DNA from: Corythucha ciliata
Lineage: Eukaryota; Arthropoda; Insecta; Hemiptera; Tingidae
NCBI GenBank assembly: GCA_038030265.1
Contig: CM075938.1
Coordinates: 57,901,189 to 57,965,188, forward strand
DNA length: 64,000 nucleotides
Direction of reading: 5' to 3'
Positions 33,101 through 46,846 of the stretch are shown here, one piece after another; the first letter of the stretch is position 1, and each line of letters starts with the position of its first letter. Below the pieces are notes generated by a model, which was not told the origin of the DNA, made no database searches, and saw nothing but the letters and a program-made list of their open reading frames with translations. The position numbers and the translations under genes were made by a program.

Positions 33101-35035
33101 GCGTGTAGGTGTACATCAGCACCGCGAGCACATTCGCGGTGTCTCCAAGACTGCTCTCGAGTGTAAATTCACCTTTAAAATACCAAGTCCGAAGGTTTAG
33201 TCATCCGCAGTGGCTTATCCAGATTTAAGCCAGGAAATAAAGCCACAGAATCTGGCCGTTTTTCCAGAGCTCCGAAAAATAATTCGATGATTCGTGCGGC
33301 ACTGGATGACTCAATTATTTCCACCCGATTGTAATTTTAGAGCTTCAATTAGCTGGATTCTGTCGCGAGCTAAGAAACTGTAATTTTTACTAAAGGCAAA
33401 CGGGTTTACTTTGAAAGCCAGACACGTACGAAACTTCGATGAGGCTGGGATGTTTTATTCAAAGGATAAGGGTCACTAAATTGTATTTGTGGGCGACACC
33501 TTTTATGAGAAACCGTTTAATTAATTTATTTCAGCTGTAACTTACCTTTTTAGAATAAGCTCCTTGATTTTTTCTTTAAATTTGGAGTTTTCCTGCCAAA
33601 AAATTAGGAATTCGCGTAATCTAAAACGGTCAGCTCAATATTAATTTTGCTGGGACTGGCGCTCAAAAATCGCCCTCGGATGGCGATTTAAAAAAATGTA
33701 CTTGAAAAGCACAACAGGTGGGGGTTGATTAGGCGACTGTAAGTGAGCACAAGTCTGCGGGATGCTTTAAAAGGACCGTTCCACTAGAGAGGGATGAGAA
33801 TGATGGAGAAAGGAGTCCTCTTCTTTCCCGAGTTGGAATATTAGTTGAGCGCAGGTCGGCGCTTTTCCTCTTCCTTCGCTAGAGGTTTGGACGAAGAGAG
33901 GAGAGAAAAAAAAAGAGATCCTCTACCCGGCCCGTCCATACTAACCCATCAACCCTCTTTTCATACACCCTGTCGCTCTTACAGGGGCGTGGACGATTTA
34001 CTACTACAACGAGCCGTGATGCCGCTGAGTATTAAGTGGTGGGGGATGAAGGGTTGGAAAAGTATGAATGAGCTGGCTTGCCAAAGCGTGGGCGTCTGGT
34101 TTAAAATGTTCTACGAATTGAATGTGGTTGTTGAATGGTGTCGCGGGTTTCAGTGTATTTCCTTGAAAAGGTTTTTGCATGATAGCCAAAAAGAGTGCGG
34201 CTGCAAAACCCGAGTGCTACCGTCATAAAGAATTAGATCTTTGGCGGGTGAATTTTCATTTCATTACGGCCCAACTGCACTTTTTTCCTAAAACGTTACT
34301 GCCCTTCCTAGAGCAAAATTACCAGTTTTGGTTATTAAAATCCGGATTCAGGAACTAAATTGACTCTCTTCACCCTACATTTTCATAAGCTCAATAATAC
34401 GTAGAAGTGCTTTCACAGTCTTCTGGTGCATTTTCCTCTTGAATCAATCTCTCCCAATTTACTATTTTGGAGCGTGGGTACGGGGAAATGTGCTATTCCC
34501 CTCTCCCCAAACACAACCATCCCACCCAGGAAGCAGGCAAATTCCATTATTTCACCGGCTGAAAATACTCCGGTTACTACAGTAATGTAAAAAGATTTTT
34601 TCCCCATGTTTGGAATTTTAATGGATCTTTAAGGAGGGGGAGAGGTTGACGAAACGGACGATATTGGTATAGGGGGAGTGGGGGGGGGACAATTGCTTTT
34701 TCGACAAAAGCGATCTCCATTGTTTCAACAAACCTATTTTACCGTTGATGCAACAAAAGAGAGTAGCCTCCCCGTTTGAATCATGTTTCTATTAAAAGCG
34801 CGGAGGTATTCATTATCGGAACAAACTTTTTTTTTCTGTTAACGGGTTTTCACGCCTTTTCAAGCATTAAAAACGTAAGGTTGTAGTAGTGCGGAACATT
34901 TAAATATAATTACGCTCGTTTCCACAGGACCTTATAGCTGTAAAATAATGAAAATGATCTGCTGACTTTCAAAGGATCGTTTTAATTTTTGTCCGAAGGT
35001 TCCCCGAGTTCAGAATTGACTCCGGGGGCTGATGG
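30106..35035. other. gene-free stretch
   Basis: No recognised exon in about 5 kb. It has purine-rich (GA)n near 32670, a 16-bp tandem duplication CAACGATATTATAA near 33001 and poly-G at about 34681. Open frames such as 33845-34228 lack homology and splice support. Confidence 0.5.
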
Positions 35036-38000
35036 CTATAATTTGAAATAAATCTCATCGGCCAACCTGTACATTTCCTCGACGTTCTGCAAAAGGTAAA
35101 TCATAAATATTCGCCAGGCATTAGCCCATAAAGGATTTCGTAATCACTTTGATCTATACTTAAGGTTTTAAAGCCTACAAAGCGAAAAGCAAATCCCTGT
35201 TTAACTCGCTAAATTTCACAGTAGCCCCGTATTTTCGTCAATCTATATTACACTTTAATTCATCAAGCGCTAATTATGAATCAAGCTCACCTTCGCCCTT
35301 CGCAGATGTTTCACTTTTGGAGCTTCGTAGCGGGTCAAATCGTAGCCTAAATTCTCCTCATCTTCCACCTCCGCTAGTCTATCCAGATTACCATCCGTGT
35401 CTTCAACGTCTTCTAAATCGGAATCGTCCGAGTTGAAATCTTCAATCAGAAAATCAGCGTTGTACATAGTGTCCTCAGGGTCCGTTATAGTGTCTTGAAA
35501 TGTGGAATAATCCAGAAGATTGGCCGTCCTTTGTCGTTCTTTGTGCGCTTCGATCTGAACAGCGTTTGTTTTTTGTTTTTTTTTAAGAAATACAATTCAA
35601 TGAAAAATTTAATCAGTGGTTGGGGGAGGGAGGGGGCATGAACCTTCGCTTTTCTTTTAGCCACCTCTTCGATGACTTGACTTATTATGACGAAATAAGG
35701 ATGTTCAGCGTAGCCCGGTGGGGCATCCTTCAGGGGTACTTTTCCGTCGAGAACCAACTGTTTTTCCCTGTTTAGCTCCCACTTCTGAAAAAATAAAATT
35801 TATTCAAGATTGTTAAGAAAACTGGAATTGTTTAAAAGTTTTATGTTGAGTCTGTATTCTTCCCACGTTTTCGCTTGCCAGTTGACGAGCCAGCAAGGTT
35901 TTATTATCAACCCCTCGAGGTTTTAATGACTCAAGGACTGTACAGGCGGAAATCTCTTTCCATTCTTATTTATTTTATTTCTATTTGCCTCCTCGACCTT
36001 CGACCTACCTGTACTCTTCATAAGGGAATTCATGTGCAGGTATAGCTGAGCTCATGAAATAGAAGAGCTTTTAGGCCCTTTTATTGAGCCGAAACAAAGG
36101 TTGAATTGAATCGACGGGGAGGCAAAGGCATATGGACGGGGTGAACAACGTGTCCAAATTAAAACGAGAAAATGTGTTTTTGCGTAGCTTTTAAATGGAA
36201 CACGCGTGGGTTAGAATAATCATGAAATTTTCCGCGTAATGAACAATACTCCCTTCGAGTAGGATTTTAAGTTTATACGCCTAAGCATACGGTTGAATAA
36301 AACGGAAAACCGGAGTGGACTGAGACTGTATAAGTACATCCTTTTCAAACCGCAGTGTTAGGTTAAGGATTCTCTATATAAACGCTCTATGTTATTTTTA
36401 AGTCCCAAAGCCTGGAATGTCTGTGAACTACAGGTGTGGTGGTATTTTACATAACGGAAAATTATAACAAAACCCTGTAGTGTAAAATTATTATTTGAAT
36501 TAACAAATTTTGATTGCTAATGGTGAATTTCACCACCGAGAGATTAGGTTATACGTACTTACAGAAGACTTCTGCCAAGAGAGTGCCCCCGGGACCAAAA
36601 ATCAATTACAGTAAGACAAATCTGACAACTCAAATGGAGCACAAGTGCGTTAGATTAACCCTCGTCAATTATGTCTCCTATTCTCGTTTCGACTACGAAG
36701 CTCTTCAACGTAGACAAAAAACTTTATTGGAACTCGACAGAATCCTCATTCCTCACTGAGTCTTAATAAGAAATTCGGGGTATTGGGTCCACACGCTTAG
36801 TGGACTACTGTCTACGCCTTTTCGTTCCGACACCTTAACGTCGACATATTTTTCTCCAACTTGACATCAGCCATCCTGGTGTTTTTGCGACTACAAAACT
36901 CGTTTATTTTTTGGTTGGAACAAATGTGAAATAAAGCTCTCATAGTTTTCATTTATAAGCCAAAGCTCGTGCTCTCACCCTAAACCAAGTTTGAATCTGT
37001 GGACGGACACATCTCTGGAATTCCTTAATTCTATATTCTAGTCCACATCGTTCTTTCCCTTTTATTAAACAAAGTTTGTGCAAATTAGGTGTTTTGAGTA
37101 GGTATCTTCGAGAGGCAATAGTGGTAACGTCGAAATTTAAGCCAAAGATTTAAAGAGTCCTGACTTTTCATTCTCGATTTTAACCCTCCTTGAATGTTTT
37201 AATCCTCTTGAGAGTTTCATTTGCGATAAGTGCGGTGTTCTTCCTACAAAAGAACTCTCAAGTATTTTAATGATGTCTTGGCCATTTTATTCCGATTAAG
37301 ATATAAGCCCAGATACTGGGAAATACATTTTTCATTCACCCCCCCCCCCCCTATGAAAGGTAGCGTGGGAGGTAATTTGCTTTTAATTGTTATTGAAGAA
37401 ATCGATCTAGTATAAATTGTACTGTGTACTGTAATAGACCCAAAAAAGGTGCGATTAATAAGAAAATATTTCTTACTTCTCTTTCTTTTATTCTCTCCTG
37501 GACCATCTCCCATTTGTTCTCGGAAAGTTTCTTTGCTAACGTCGACATGAAATCACGGTCTAAAATCCGCACAGTTTCCGTTCCCATAAGTTTTAGCAGT
37601 CTTTCTCTCACTGTGCTGTCCGAAAACCTACGGAACAATCGCGATGATACAAAATATTAAAAATACGTGGATAGGCATTTTCTTGGTGGGATCAACCAAG
37701 ATGTGTTGAACAAGCACTGTCCTATTATAATTAATTTAAACAATTTATACCTCCACCTCCGAAGACCCATAATACTCGTTCGACAACCTCCACCAGACTG
37801 CTTTATAGCCGGTGGAAAATAAAGTATTTTAAAGTTCGTCAACACCGGCGTGTGCGTGACTCTGATTTCCATAATAGGAGGTGATTTATGCCTGTTATGG
37901 TGGGGTTTGTTCTTATTCACTATATTTTACTTCTTCCTGTTATCGATTCAATAATGAGAGCCATCCCAATTCCTTAGTTGATTAATCATCGTCATGCTCT

Positions 38001-41000
38001 AGTTTGACACTTTTCTATGCCTATCTAGGGCGACCCTCCCCCCTCAACGACCTATCACCCATGCCCTTTAATCACTGTGAAGGATTCCACCGCAGTGCCC
38101 CCCTCCACCATCCATGCATAGTTAAAGCATAGACGGAATAGTAGAGTTTTCGGACTTCTTTCCAATCTATCACGTCTCGAGCGAAGTAGTTTAATGCTCA
38201 TTAGAATGAAGCACTTTTTGTGGACTCTCTTTTATCGGCAACACCTGCGAATCGCTTTAAATTGATTGGATCAAACTTTCACGTCAGAAAATTGGCAATC
38301 GTTCCGCTTGAAAGGATGAAAGGAGTTGCTTGAGAAAATTCTTTTTTTCCTACTTTTTAATTTAATTTGCTGCCTTTTTTTGGGGAAGTGAGCCTTTGCG
38401 ATTAATAATTAATTTCGTGAATTACGATGGATTGTATTATTTCGAACAGAAAGCTCATTTTGCAAAAGGGCAAGACTCGAGAACATTTGTCTCTTGTCTT
38501 ATTAACGTTTTACGGAGTTTATTTCCCTTGAAGGGTTAAAATATACATACATATACATAATACCTACAATGTGTATCTATATCAATACAAATAAGCAAAA
38601 TGTGTGACAGTTCTAACCTCTTCTTATTGTTGGAATCGTGTTCCATTCTATAGAACTATTCACTAATAGGGAAGACGCCTTTCTCACTTCTAAAACTTAT
38701 TCAATTGCAAACTGCTGGAAAACTTTTGAAAACGAAAGCTCATTCCCCACCCTTCATAGGCAAAGTGCGTGACTATGCTCAATTTGTTCATGGTTATTCA
38801 ATGTCGCGCAACATTTTACCGCGATGTTACTATTGCTTTCAAATAGAAAGGGATCTATTGCAAACATCCTCTTTTTACTGGATACCGATTTCCCAACATA
38901 TATTTCACTGAAAAGAGATTTAAAAGGGTCAGAGTGATCTCACTTGGCACGCTATTCGTTTAAATTGTATTTCACCCCCACCTCCTCCCTAACCATTCCC
39001 CCACGAAACCATTCTACCAAGGAAAAAATCGGTGGCGATGGACTGTAGGGACCTTTTCGATTGACATTTCATGTTTCTTCATTTTGTCACCATTGATGAA
39101 GATCCATTAGTTGAAGTAAAGCAATTGGCATTTAAGAGAGCGATGCACAGTAAAGTGGCTGGATGTAAAGGGACGGATAACTTAATTAATTGATTTCGTC
39201 TCTCGGGATTTTCGAAAGAGCTTGTCCTCAGCTTTATCCTTATTTTATAACTCAAAGCGTCTCAATTTTTTGAGGTTTTTTTTCTCGTGTTCATGTATTG
39301 CATTTCATTAAACTCAGCCGAAGAAATTCGCTCTGTCCTGTGGAAGGGAAGAAGATTCCAATTTTCTGTTTTGACAGATTTACAATTCATACCCGAGCCA
39401 CGTCTCTTTTCTGCCCGCGGTAAATTTATAAATGCTCGCGAACCACCGCCGGCGACTGCTATAAACGTATGAGAGATCAGATACGAAGCAAAGTTTCGAA
39501 AGGGTGTTCTGCCCTGGAATATTCAACCAACGCAAGATGGATAACTTGTGTAACCCCCGCAACCCACTCTCACGCGTGCTCAAACTCAAATAAGCTTTAA
39601 ATCCATTTATGACCAGTGGCTAAATGGACCAGTTGAGCTCTTCTTCCCCTAGTGAGTGTCTGCATGACGTTTATGAATAAAGATTGGGTTTTTCGTCGTG
39701 TTTCCAAAATTCTCGTAGTTCAGAGCAAATGGGATTACCTTCAATTTCCATTTAGGAAACGAAACGTTTCTCGCTTCAAACCCGTCGTATAAAGCATACT
39801 TGATTTGTTTCAAAATAAGTTCAACCGAGCAGTTTCATTTTTCCCTAGGCCCTAGCACACAAATCGCAAGTTTTACAAACCCAGCAGCCGTGTCCCCCCC
39901 CCCCCCCCAGAGAGAAAGACACTGACGCAGATCGGATCGGATGCGTTAATTGCGACGCTCTGAAAGACCTGCGAATAAGCGTAACTTAATTAAAAAACAT
40001 ATTTTATACTCCGTGAGGAAAAGGATATTACGAAGCGCACGCAAGATTCTCATTAAATTCATCTCCAACACTTACGAGTCTTTATACTTATTATCCCGTT
40101 ATAATAGCATTAGTCGACATAGCTAAAAGGTTAGAATCCAGCCGTGATGATCGCCCAGTCGTGCGTATTGTTGCCTACCTTTGCTTTCCTTCGACCCGTG
40201 CAGGTTCCTGCCTACCTTTGGCGGCTATGTCCCCTCGCCTCTTACAAAAGCCCAGCTCCACTGCTTTGGTGGGTCTTTTCGCTGGATAATAGTAAAAAGT
40301 AAATTATGTAGTATCAATTTGGAACGAAGCAAACACGTTTATTTTACGAGTAGAAACCCACCCCCCCAATGGCCAGTTATCATCGCGTTGCCGTGAAAAT
40401 GAAGAAATGTAAATTCTTAAAATTAAGCTTCTCTATGACCAGGAAAATCGTGAAGCGCTTTTACTTTTAAATATGTATTATGAACCAGGGAATGAACTTT
40501 TACCTTTTAAAGAAAATTAGTCTTTGGTTAGCATAACGAGCTTTAAGGGCGTGTTTTTCCGCCTCGTAACCTGTTCACATTATTCTCTCTCGAGCGGAAA
40601 ATTACTTGAATACATATTCAAAGTTCGATTTCTACTACGAGCACGTCTCTTTTTATCGTAATAAGACGTCTCCCACGAAGTGATTTCTATTAAAATTACA
40701 CGGTGCTGTCTTGACTACACAAAAGCCCTCGTGCACGAAACTCTTGTCCGTCATTCTGTCTATGTCACGAAGCATTTTTCTTTTACATATAGTTCAGCAT
40801 TGTATGATTAAATATCGGTTTTTGCAAAGAGAACAAGGGTGAGTGAAAAAATCCTCGTCGGTTTTGATTCCCAAAGGAAATTGTCGAGAAAATTTGTCCC
40901 CGAATACCCACCCAACAACACAACAACACTAGTGATGTCAAACATACAAAGGATGTCGAGGTTGCTTTCACCGTCTAGGTGATTCATGCAAAGTCACACT

Positions 41001-41624
41001 CCATGTCTGGGAGGAGGGGGGGGGGCTGAATAAGAGCGTGGAAAATCGAGGAAAAATTAAGGGAAGGGTGGAATTGGTTATTTTCACCTTCTCTTTTCAG
41101 TCATGCTAATTAAAATCACACTCTACTTCGATCTACGCAAAACTGCAGATTCTAAAAATTCAAACCTGATCTCGGTGTCCCAAGAATAGTCCGTCAACAT
41201 GACGCCTCGTGGCAAGAAGGGAACATTGAATGTGTGGTTGGGGGGCTGAGCACATATTTATATGAAGTCAAATCGTGCAACCTGTTGACTCTAAGCGAGT
41301 TTCATATGGAAAAAGATAGCCTGCGCTGCACATGCTCCCCTACCCCATTCGTACCATGCAAAACAATTACATTTACCTCACTTCTAAATTCCAATTGTAT
41401 CTTAAGTTAATTGGTTCATGTATTAGGCCCGATTTTATTTTCTCCCGTATCTCGGACGCAACGCTATTCAACCAATCGTTCACTTGATGACTGACTCGAA
41501 TTTGTCTCGATTCCCTCCGTTTGGCAGTCATAAGTTCAATAGCGGCCCAAGCCAAATCGCAATCCTCGGCGCTTTTCAGTCGCGTCATAATATTTTCCGC
41601 GGTGTTTAACAATTTCACTATCAT
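35036..41624 (-). CDS. Uncharacterised 284-aa protein gene, 5 exons
   Basis: Minus-strand exons: 41377-41624, 37477-37627, 35644-35784, 35291-35554 and 35036-35086. All junctions are GT-AG and in phase over 855 nt. The start is the ATG at 41624; an upstream in-frame TAA at 41685-41687 limits extension unless another 5' exon exists. The product is charged and helix-prone (KKLSENKWEMVQERIKERE, VIEEVAKRKAK), with a strongly acidic stretch (DDSDLEDVEDTDG) near residue 230. It ends KNVEEMYRLADEIYFKL. There is no signal peptide, membrane segment or domain I recognise. Introns 1 (3.75 kb) and 2 (1.7 kb) are long; the second hosts an antisense small open frame. Splice and phase consistency make the gene real, but its function is unknown. 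Confidence 0.75.
36520..36759 (+). CDS. possible small intronless gene, 79 aa, antisense within an intron
   Basis: An ATG-started 79-codon frame with an in-frame TGA at 36511-36513 and a TGA stop at 36757-36759. An AATAAA signal follows near 36925. Composition looks protein-like (VPPGPKINYSKTNLTTQ, then FDYEALQRRQKTLLELDRIL) rather than low-complexity. No family was recognised. It lies in the intron between exons 2 and 3 of the minus-strand 284-aa gene. It could be a genuine microprotein, an exon of a spliced gene, or chance. Confidence 0.35.
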   Translation: MVNFTTERLGYTYLQKTSAKRVPPGPKINYSKTNLTTQMEHKCVRLTLVNYVSYSRFDYEALQRRQKTLLELDRILIPH

Positions 41625-43001
41625 TTTTCTTTCTTTAATTTCTCTCACAATGGGTCCGTCGACAGATGAAAGGCGTTCGCGTGTTTATTTTTGGCTTGTT
41701 CTATTGTGGTGACGTTTTTAAACACTTTTAAAAATTTGTACGCGCACCTTGAACTTGGTTCAACCGATACCTACAATCCCACTGAAAATTTTCAAAGGCC
41801 CGCTTTTCTATTCATTGCCGTCAAACAAAAATGATAAATTGATGAATTGATCCCCGCTATACCTGGTACCTTTGGTGAAGGGTGATCAGGGGGGAATCTT
41901 TTGTTATTGAAAGAAGGGTGCAAAACGGAGAATTCATGGCGGGGGGAGAGTGTAAATTTTCGCCTACGCCCTCATTGTTATTATGAGCCATTATATTCTC
42001 AGTTCTGAGAACTACAGCAAGCTGCTAACCAACCACGGTGAACCACGTCTTGGAATCCTTAGAATCGCAAATTCACACTCGATTGTGAAGTTGACATTCC
42101 CCCTCACCCACCATTTAATTGAGTTGTCGCTGACGAAAGTTGTGAAGGCCTTCAGTTTGGCTGGGGGAAAAGAACGGCCTTTATTTAAAATAATAATTAC
42201 GCTCTTTCGGTGTTTTTTCCGGTGTAAAAGTAGAGAAACAATCGAACTATCAACCTCAAACTCGTCTATAAAATTTATCGCTAATCATTTGTCTTAAGAA
42301 TGTATGTTTTCCTCTTGACTCTTTTTTAGCTGTCATAAAAAAGGAGACCCCCTCCCTCTTGAATCACGGGGGGCACGTGAAGCGGTTGATTCCGGTCGAG
42401 ATACGTTAGGAATTCAAGTAATTAGACATCGCACTGTAAGTGCTAGCGGTGTTTTGATTGTCGCATTAGAATATATAGCGATATCAGCACAGCATTTCGT
42501 ATTTCATGCAGGCTTAAGATGCGTATTTTCGACTATACCGGCTTCCCGGAACGATTGGGTATGAAGGAATGAGTTAATTTAGCCGTGAAAGGGTAGAACG
42601 AATTTTATTTAATTGAAGAGAAGAAAGTGGTGAATGTCATATGTGACGAATTATAAATAATGACGGAGTCGCCACAGGTATACCACATGAAGTTAGTCCC
42701 AAAATGTATTTAAAGGTAGTGAGCTAGGTAAATTTGAAATCTAAATTTCGGTAACCCGAAACCAAAGAGCCGCCGCAGAGAGCAGTGAAAGAGAGAAAAA
42801 TAATATATATTTGAGTGGATATTGATAAACAAAGCATTTTTATCTTGTTCGTATCTGCTCCCTCCCTCCCCCATCAACTAAATTAAGGTAATTATAGAGC
42901 TCACTTAAAATCCTGGTTTAGTCCAGTCGAAACGAGTTTCAATGAAATTAAAGTGCCCAACACAAGTCATTTAAGCAGCCGTTGGTTTTGTTAGTTTTGA
43001 A
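41625..43001. other. probable divergent promoter region
   Basis: Lies between the 5' ends of the minus-strand 284-aa gene and the plus-strand antiporter gene. It contains unsupported open frames (such as 41983-42297). No core promoter element is evident by eye. Confidence 0.45.
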
Positions 43002-44998
43002 ATGTTGAACACCGAACAAGCAATGCCAACTGTCCCGTCCTTTGCGGAGCCTTTTGACCAAAATCCGAGGTAATTATTTTGGTCTGGGATGAACCGTTCT
43101 CTCCCACATTCATTTTACCTTCTATCTTTTTTCTTCAGCAACCCCACCTGGCTCGAAAGACAATTAATGTCTCAGTGTTCTCTTCCTTACAATAAGTTAG
43201 CCGATTACGCCAACTTGTTCCTTGTGATCGCCCTATCATGGGCGTTTCTTTATTGCGTACTCGGAGATGAAATGCTTCCCTCGCATGACATGTTTCGTTT
43301 GATAGTCTTATTGCTCGCATCATGGCTCGGTGGTAAGCATTTGACATGTTAGACGTTTAACTTATTTTTACGCGCGTCCCTGCAAAAGGCGTTTTGATTC
43401 GACTGATACGGCTCCCCGATTTGCTCGGTATGCTTTTCGCCGGCATTATTCTGCGCTCAGTTGGATTTTATCACGTAACTGGTGTCTATACGAACATTGA
43501 AGAAATACTCAGGTAGGGTGCCAGGTAACCCGTTGTAATTAAAACGGCTTCTAATTCGTGCCGGGATGTTTCAATTTAGAAATATATCCCTTTCGATCAT
43601 TTTAATCAAAGCAGGGCTCGGCTTGGATGCGAAAGCTCTTTTTCGATTGAAATACACAGTAGTGAAACTTTCTATATTGCCCTGCATAGGCGAGGCAATT
43701 ATCGCGGCCGTAATCGCCTTCTATGTCATGGGATTTTCATGGCTTTGGGGGCTTTTACTGGGGTAAGCGGTAAGTGAAATTGACTTGTATTTTCTAACGA
43801 GCATACATTTCTGTAAGATTTTCTTCTTTTTTTCTTCGAAAACAAAATTAAGATTTCTCTTGAGTCCGATATCACCAGCAGTCGTAGTGCCCACTCTACT
43901 CGAGTTGCAAGAGGCAGGCTACGGCACTGACAAAGGTATCGCCACTCTTGTCATTGCTGCGACCAGTATTGACGACATAGCCGCTATATCGGTGTTTGGT
44001 GTGTTGCTGTCCAACATATTTTCAACGGGAGGTGAGCGTTCCCATCATCCAGGCGTTCGTTATATAGTTGTAGTTATTTTATTTTATAACACTTCTCCAC
44101 AGATGACCTTGTCGTGGAAATTTGTCGGGGGCCCATGGAATTAATCCTTGGGCTGATATTTGGCGTTCTCTGGGGCATTGTCTGCGTATTAATTCCTCAT
44201 CGCGATGATGTAACTATACTATATCACCAAATATTTCTAATTTTCAAACTGATTTATTTGCAAAGAACAATGCGTCGAAAATTCGATCGATCTTCGTCGG
44301 ATTGGGGGGCATTGTAGCGGTCTTGTTGTCGACCGAATTGGACTTTCAGGGCTGTGGAACTTTGGCGTGTATTACAGCGGCGTTTGTCGCTAATATCGGT
44401 TGGAACCTTCAAAAAAGTGGAAGCAATGTATAAACACGGGTCGACATTTCATTGAAAACGTTCATACAATCGAAATATTTGTTTTATCAGGAGGAAGTCG
44501 TCTCTTTTTTTTCGAGTGTTTGGGTTGTGGCTGAGCCGGTCATGTTCGGTCTCATAGGCTGTGAAATTGACGTCACCGTATTAGACTGGGACAGTGTTAT
44601 CAGTGCTTGCGCAGTAATCATTGGTGCTCTAGTGGTAGGAATATAACCAACTTCAAGTAGTTTTTATTTTATTATATCGTATTACCACGAATTCTTTCAA
44701 ATTACAGTTACGCATTTTTATATGTTGGCTCGCTCTTTACGGTGTTGGTTTGAACGTGAAAGAGAAGATTTTCGTCATTTTGGCCTGGCTTCCAAAAGCT
44801 ACAGTACAGGCGGCTCTCGGTCCGCAGGCTTTGCAGATGGCTAGACGAGAGAACTCTTTGGGAATCGAGTCCGACGATACGAATTTACGAAACGCGGAGC
44901 TCGTTCTCATTACAGCCGTCCTGTCAATTTTAATTACCGCTCCCATCGGCGCAGTAGCCATCAATTTGACGGGAACTAAATTTTTGACCAAAAGCTGA
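43002..44998 (+). CDS. SLC9B2: SLC9B/NHA-type sodium/hydrogen exchanger, 9 exons
   Basis: Exons: 43002-43069, 43139-43332, 43389-43512, 43580-43762, 43853-44031, 44103-44209, 44266-44427, 44491-44631 and 44708-44998. They form 1,449 in-frame nt and 482 aa, with GT-AG sites throughout. The product is a polytopic membrane protein with about 12-13 TM segments. Family landmarks are LPDLLGMLFAGIILRSVGFY, ILIKAGLGLDAKALFRL, LLSPISPAVVVPTLLELQ and the paired aspartates SIDDIAA (about D230-D231) that carry ions in electrogenic CPA2 antiporters. NHA proteins exchange Na+ or Li+ for H+ at plasma or organelle membranes; in insects they work in epithelia with the V-ATPase. The C-terminus retains WLPKATVQAALGP. 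No break was seen. SLC9B1 versus SLC9B2 is a vertebrate distinction, so the symbol is approximate. Confidence 0.93.
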
Positions 44999-46846
44999 CT
45001 GCTCGCTTCTTTTTTATTTTTCGCTAGTTATTAACGGATTTTCTGGATATTCACGTTTGGAAATTTAGTTTGTTAACAATCACTGCCCCTGCTCTTGAGC
45101 ACTGTACCTACAATGCAATTCAATTTGTATGCCGTGCTCAAGGACGCCATATGCCGTACAATTTTCAATACGGTCACGAATGTTCAAATTAAAACTCCAA
45201 GAAAACACTAAACACATTTTACCACCTCCGTAGAAACTCAGCGTGGAACTTGTCTGTTCGTGATGATGCCCGCTCCGAGTTATCTTGGGGTGCACGGAAG
45301 TACACTCGAGTGCCCTTAAAGCGTTCGCAAGCACTCAAACAGCCTCTTTCACTTGTCTTCCAGTCCATCTACTTCTCACTTTTCTACAATGCGCCCCAAA
45401 AGAAGGCGCTATCGTCTAAAAACTCCTCAGTTGCATACGTGCATCATAAAGTGATCACAGAATCGGACTGTACTAATACTTTTTATTTTCTGATAGGACG
45501 TGATGTCACAATTTTTTTTGAAAATAAAACGATAAGGAAATTACAGCGTGTAATTTGGCGATAAATGATTGTGTGTTTTGTTTTTTTAATGGTCTTTTTG
45601 TCGGTTTTCTTTGGCCTATCAATTAATAATAGCGTTAAGAATCCAAACAAATTATTAATAATAGTCGTCATCATCTTTGTTTTGAAAATTACCTCATTAT
45701 CACAACTTTTAGGACTTTCCCTGGTAAGTTCATAAGCAGAATGGTATCGACCTTTTAAAATGTAAAAAAAAAAAATATCTATCTATCTATCTATCTAGGA
45801 AATCGTCTAATTGAACTTCATTATTGTCACGCCATCAAAATTAGCGTTTCAAATTTTGATAGGAGCAAAAATTTTGTATTAGGTCTTTAGGGGGATGGGA
45901 AGGAGGTGAAATTGTCTTTTCATTGCCCGCCAAGTCACGTATCTCTTTGCAACCCCCTCTCCATCCCCCGCTCGGGATGATGTTTCTGAGACAATAGAAA
46001 AATGTCTCATGCGCCTCTGGTGTCGTATTTTAACGTCTTTTTTTTTATATTTATTTATGAGCCTACTCTTCTCTGGAGATAAATCGCAGTAGGACTTAAC
46101 GTGAAAAGTCCGTTCGGTCAACAGATTTTTGTAGAGACGTTGGAATCGAAGGAACAATTGTTATATTTCAGTGTGAAAAAATTTAGCTAAATACGTCAGG
46201 AGTTATGTTATATTTATGTTTATCTATTTTGTCCCACGCGTTACAGATTAAATTTAATTAATCCTGAGGAGGGGGGGGGGACAGGAGTCTTTCACGACCT
46301 TGCCCACGATTTTTTTTAGGCGGAATATGAGCCTCGTTATAATAGTGATAGTACGGGTTTTTGGACGCCACCGCCACAAATTTTAAAATGAATTATGTTG
46401 ACCTACCTTGTTTGGGAGAGAATTATCTAATTAAAATAATAATCATAAAAGAGTTTGAAGAACGCGTTCAGCCTTGAGTATTGAGGTAGAGATAAATTCG
46501 CTCCCCTCTCATTGTAAAGCTGCAAAGGACTTTCTATTTTTCAAGTATTAGTACTTCTAGTGTCCAGTCGGACGTCTTCAAGTACGCCGTTGACAGAAAG
46601 AAGAGTGAAGTTCCACCCCCGCCACCACACATTATCCCCTTGAAGTGTATGTCTGATCGTAATTCGGATAAATTTAAAGAAAATTATCTAATAACAAATA
46701 TTAATTGCATAACATTTTGATAGCAATAATGAAATTGGAAGGGGCAAATATAATTTAATCAGGAGAAAAATCGCGAATTCACGTACATTGTTTATTTCTT
46801 TGCTTCAATAAACACGTCTTTTGGCGATCAAAGAAACCACACAAAA
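44999..46846. other. intergenic stretch with a TCTA microsatellite
   Basis: Includes (ATCT)n at 45777-45797, a candidate AATAAA for the antiporter near 45524, and poly-G at 46271-46280. No exon is supported. Confidence 0.55.

Noticed and set aside
33845..34228. 127-codon open frame on the plus strand
   Set aside because: Begins with a non-ATG codon, has no homology and no splice signals, and lies in ordinary intergenic DNA.
41983..42297. 104-codon plus-strand frame upstream of the antiporter
   Set aside because: No homology and no splice continuity with the first antiporter exon.
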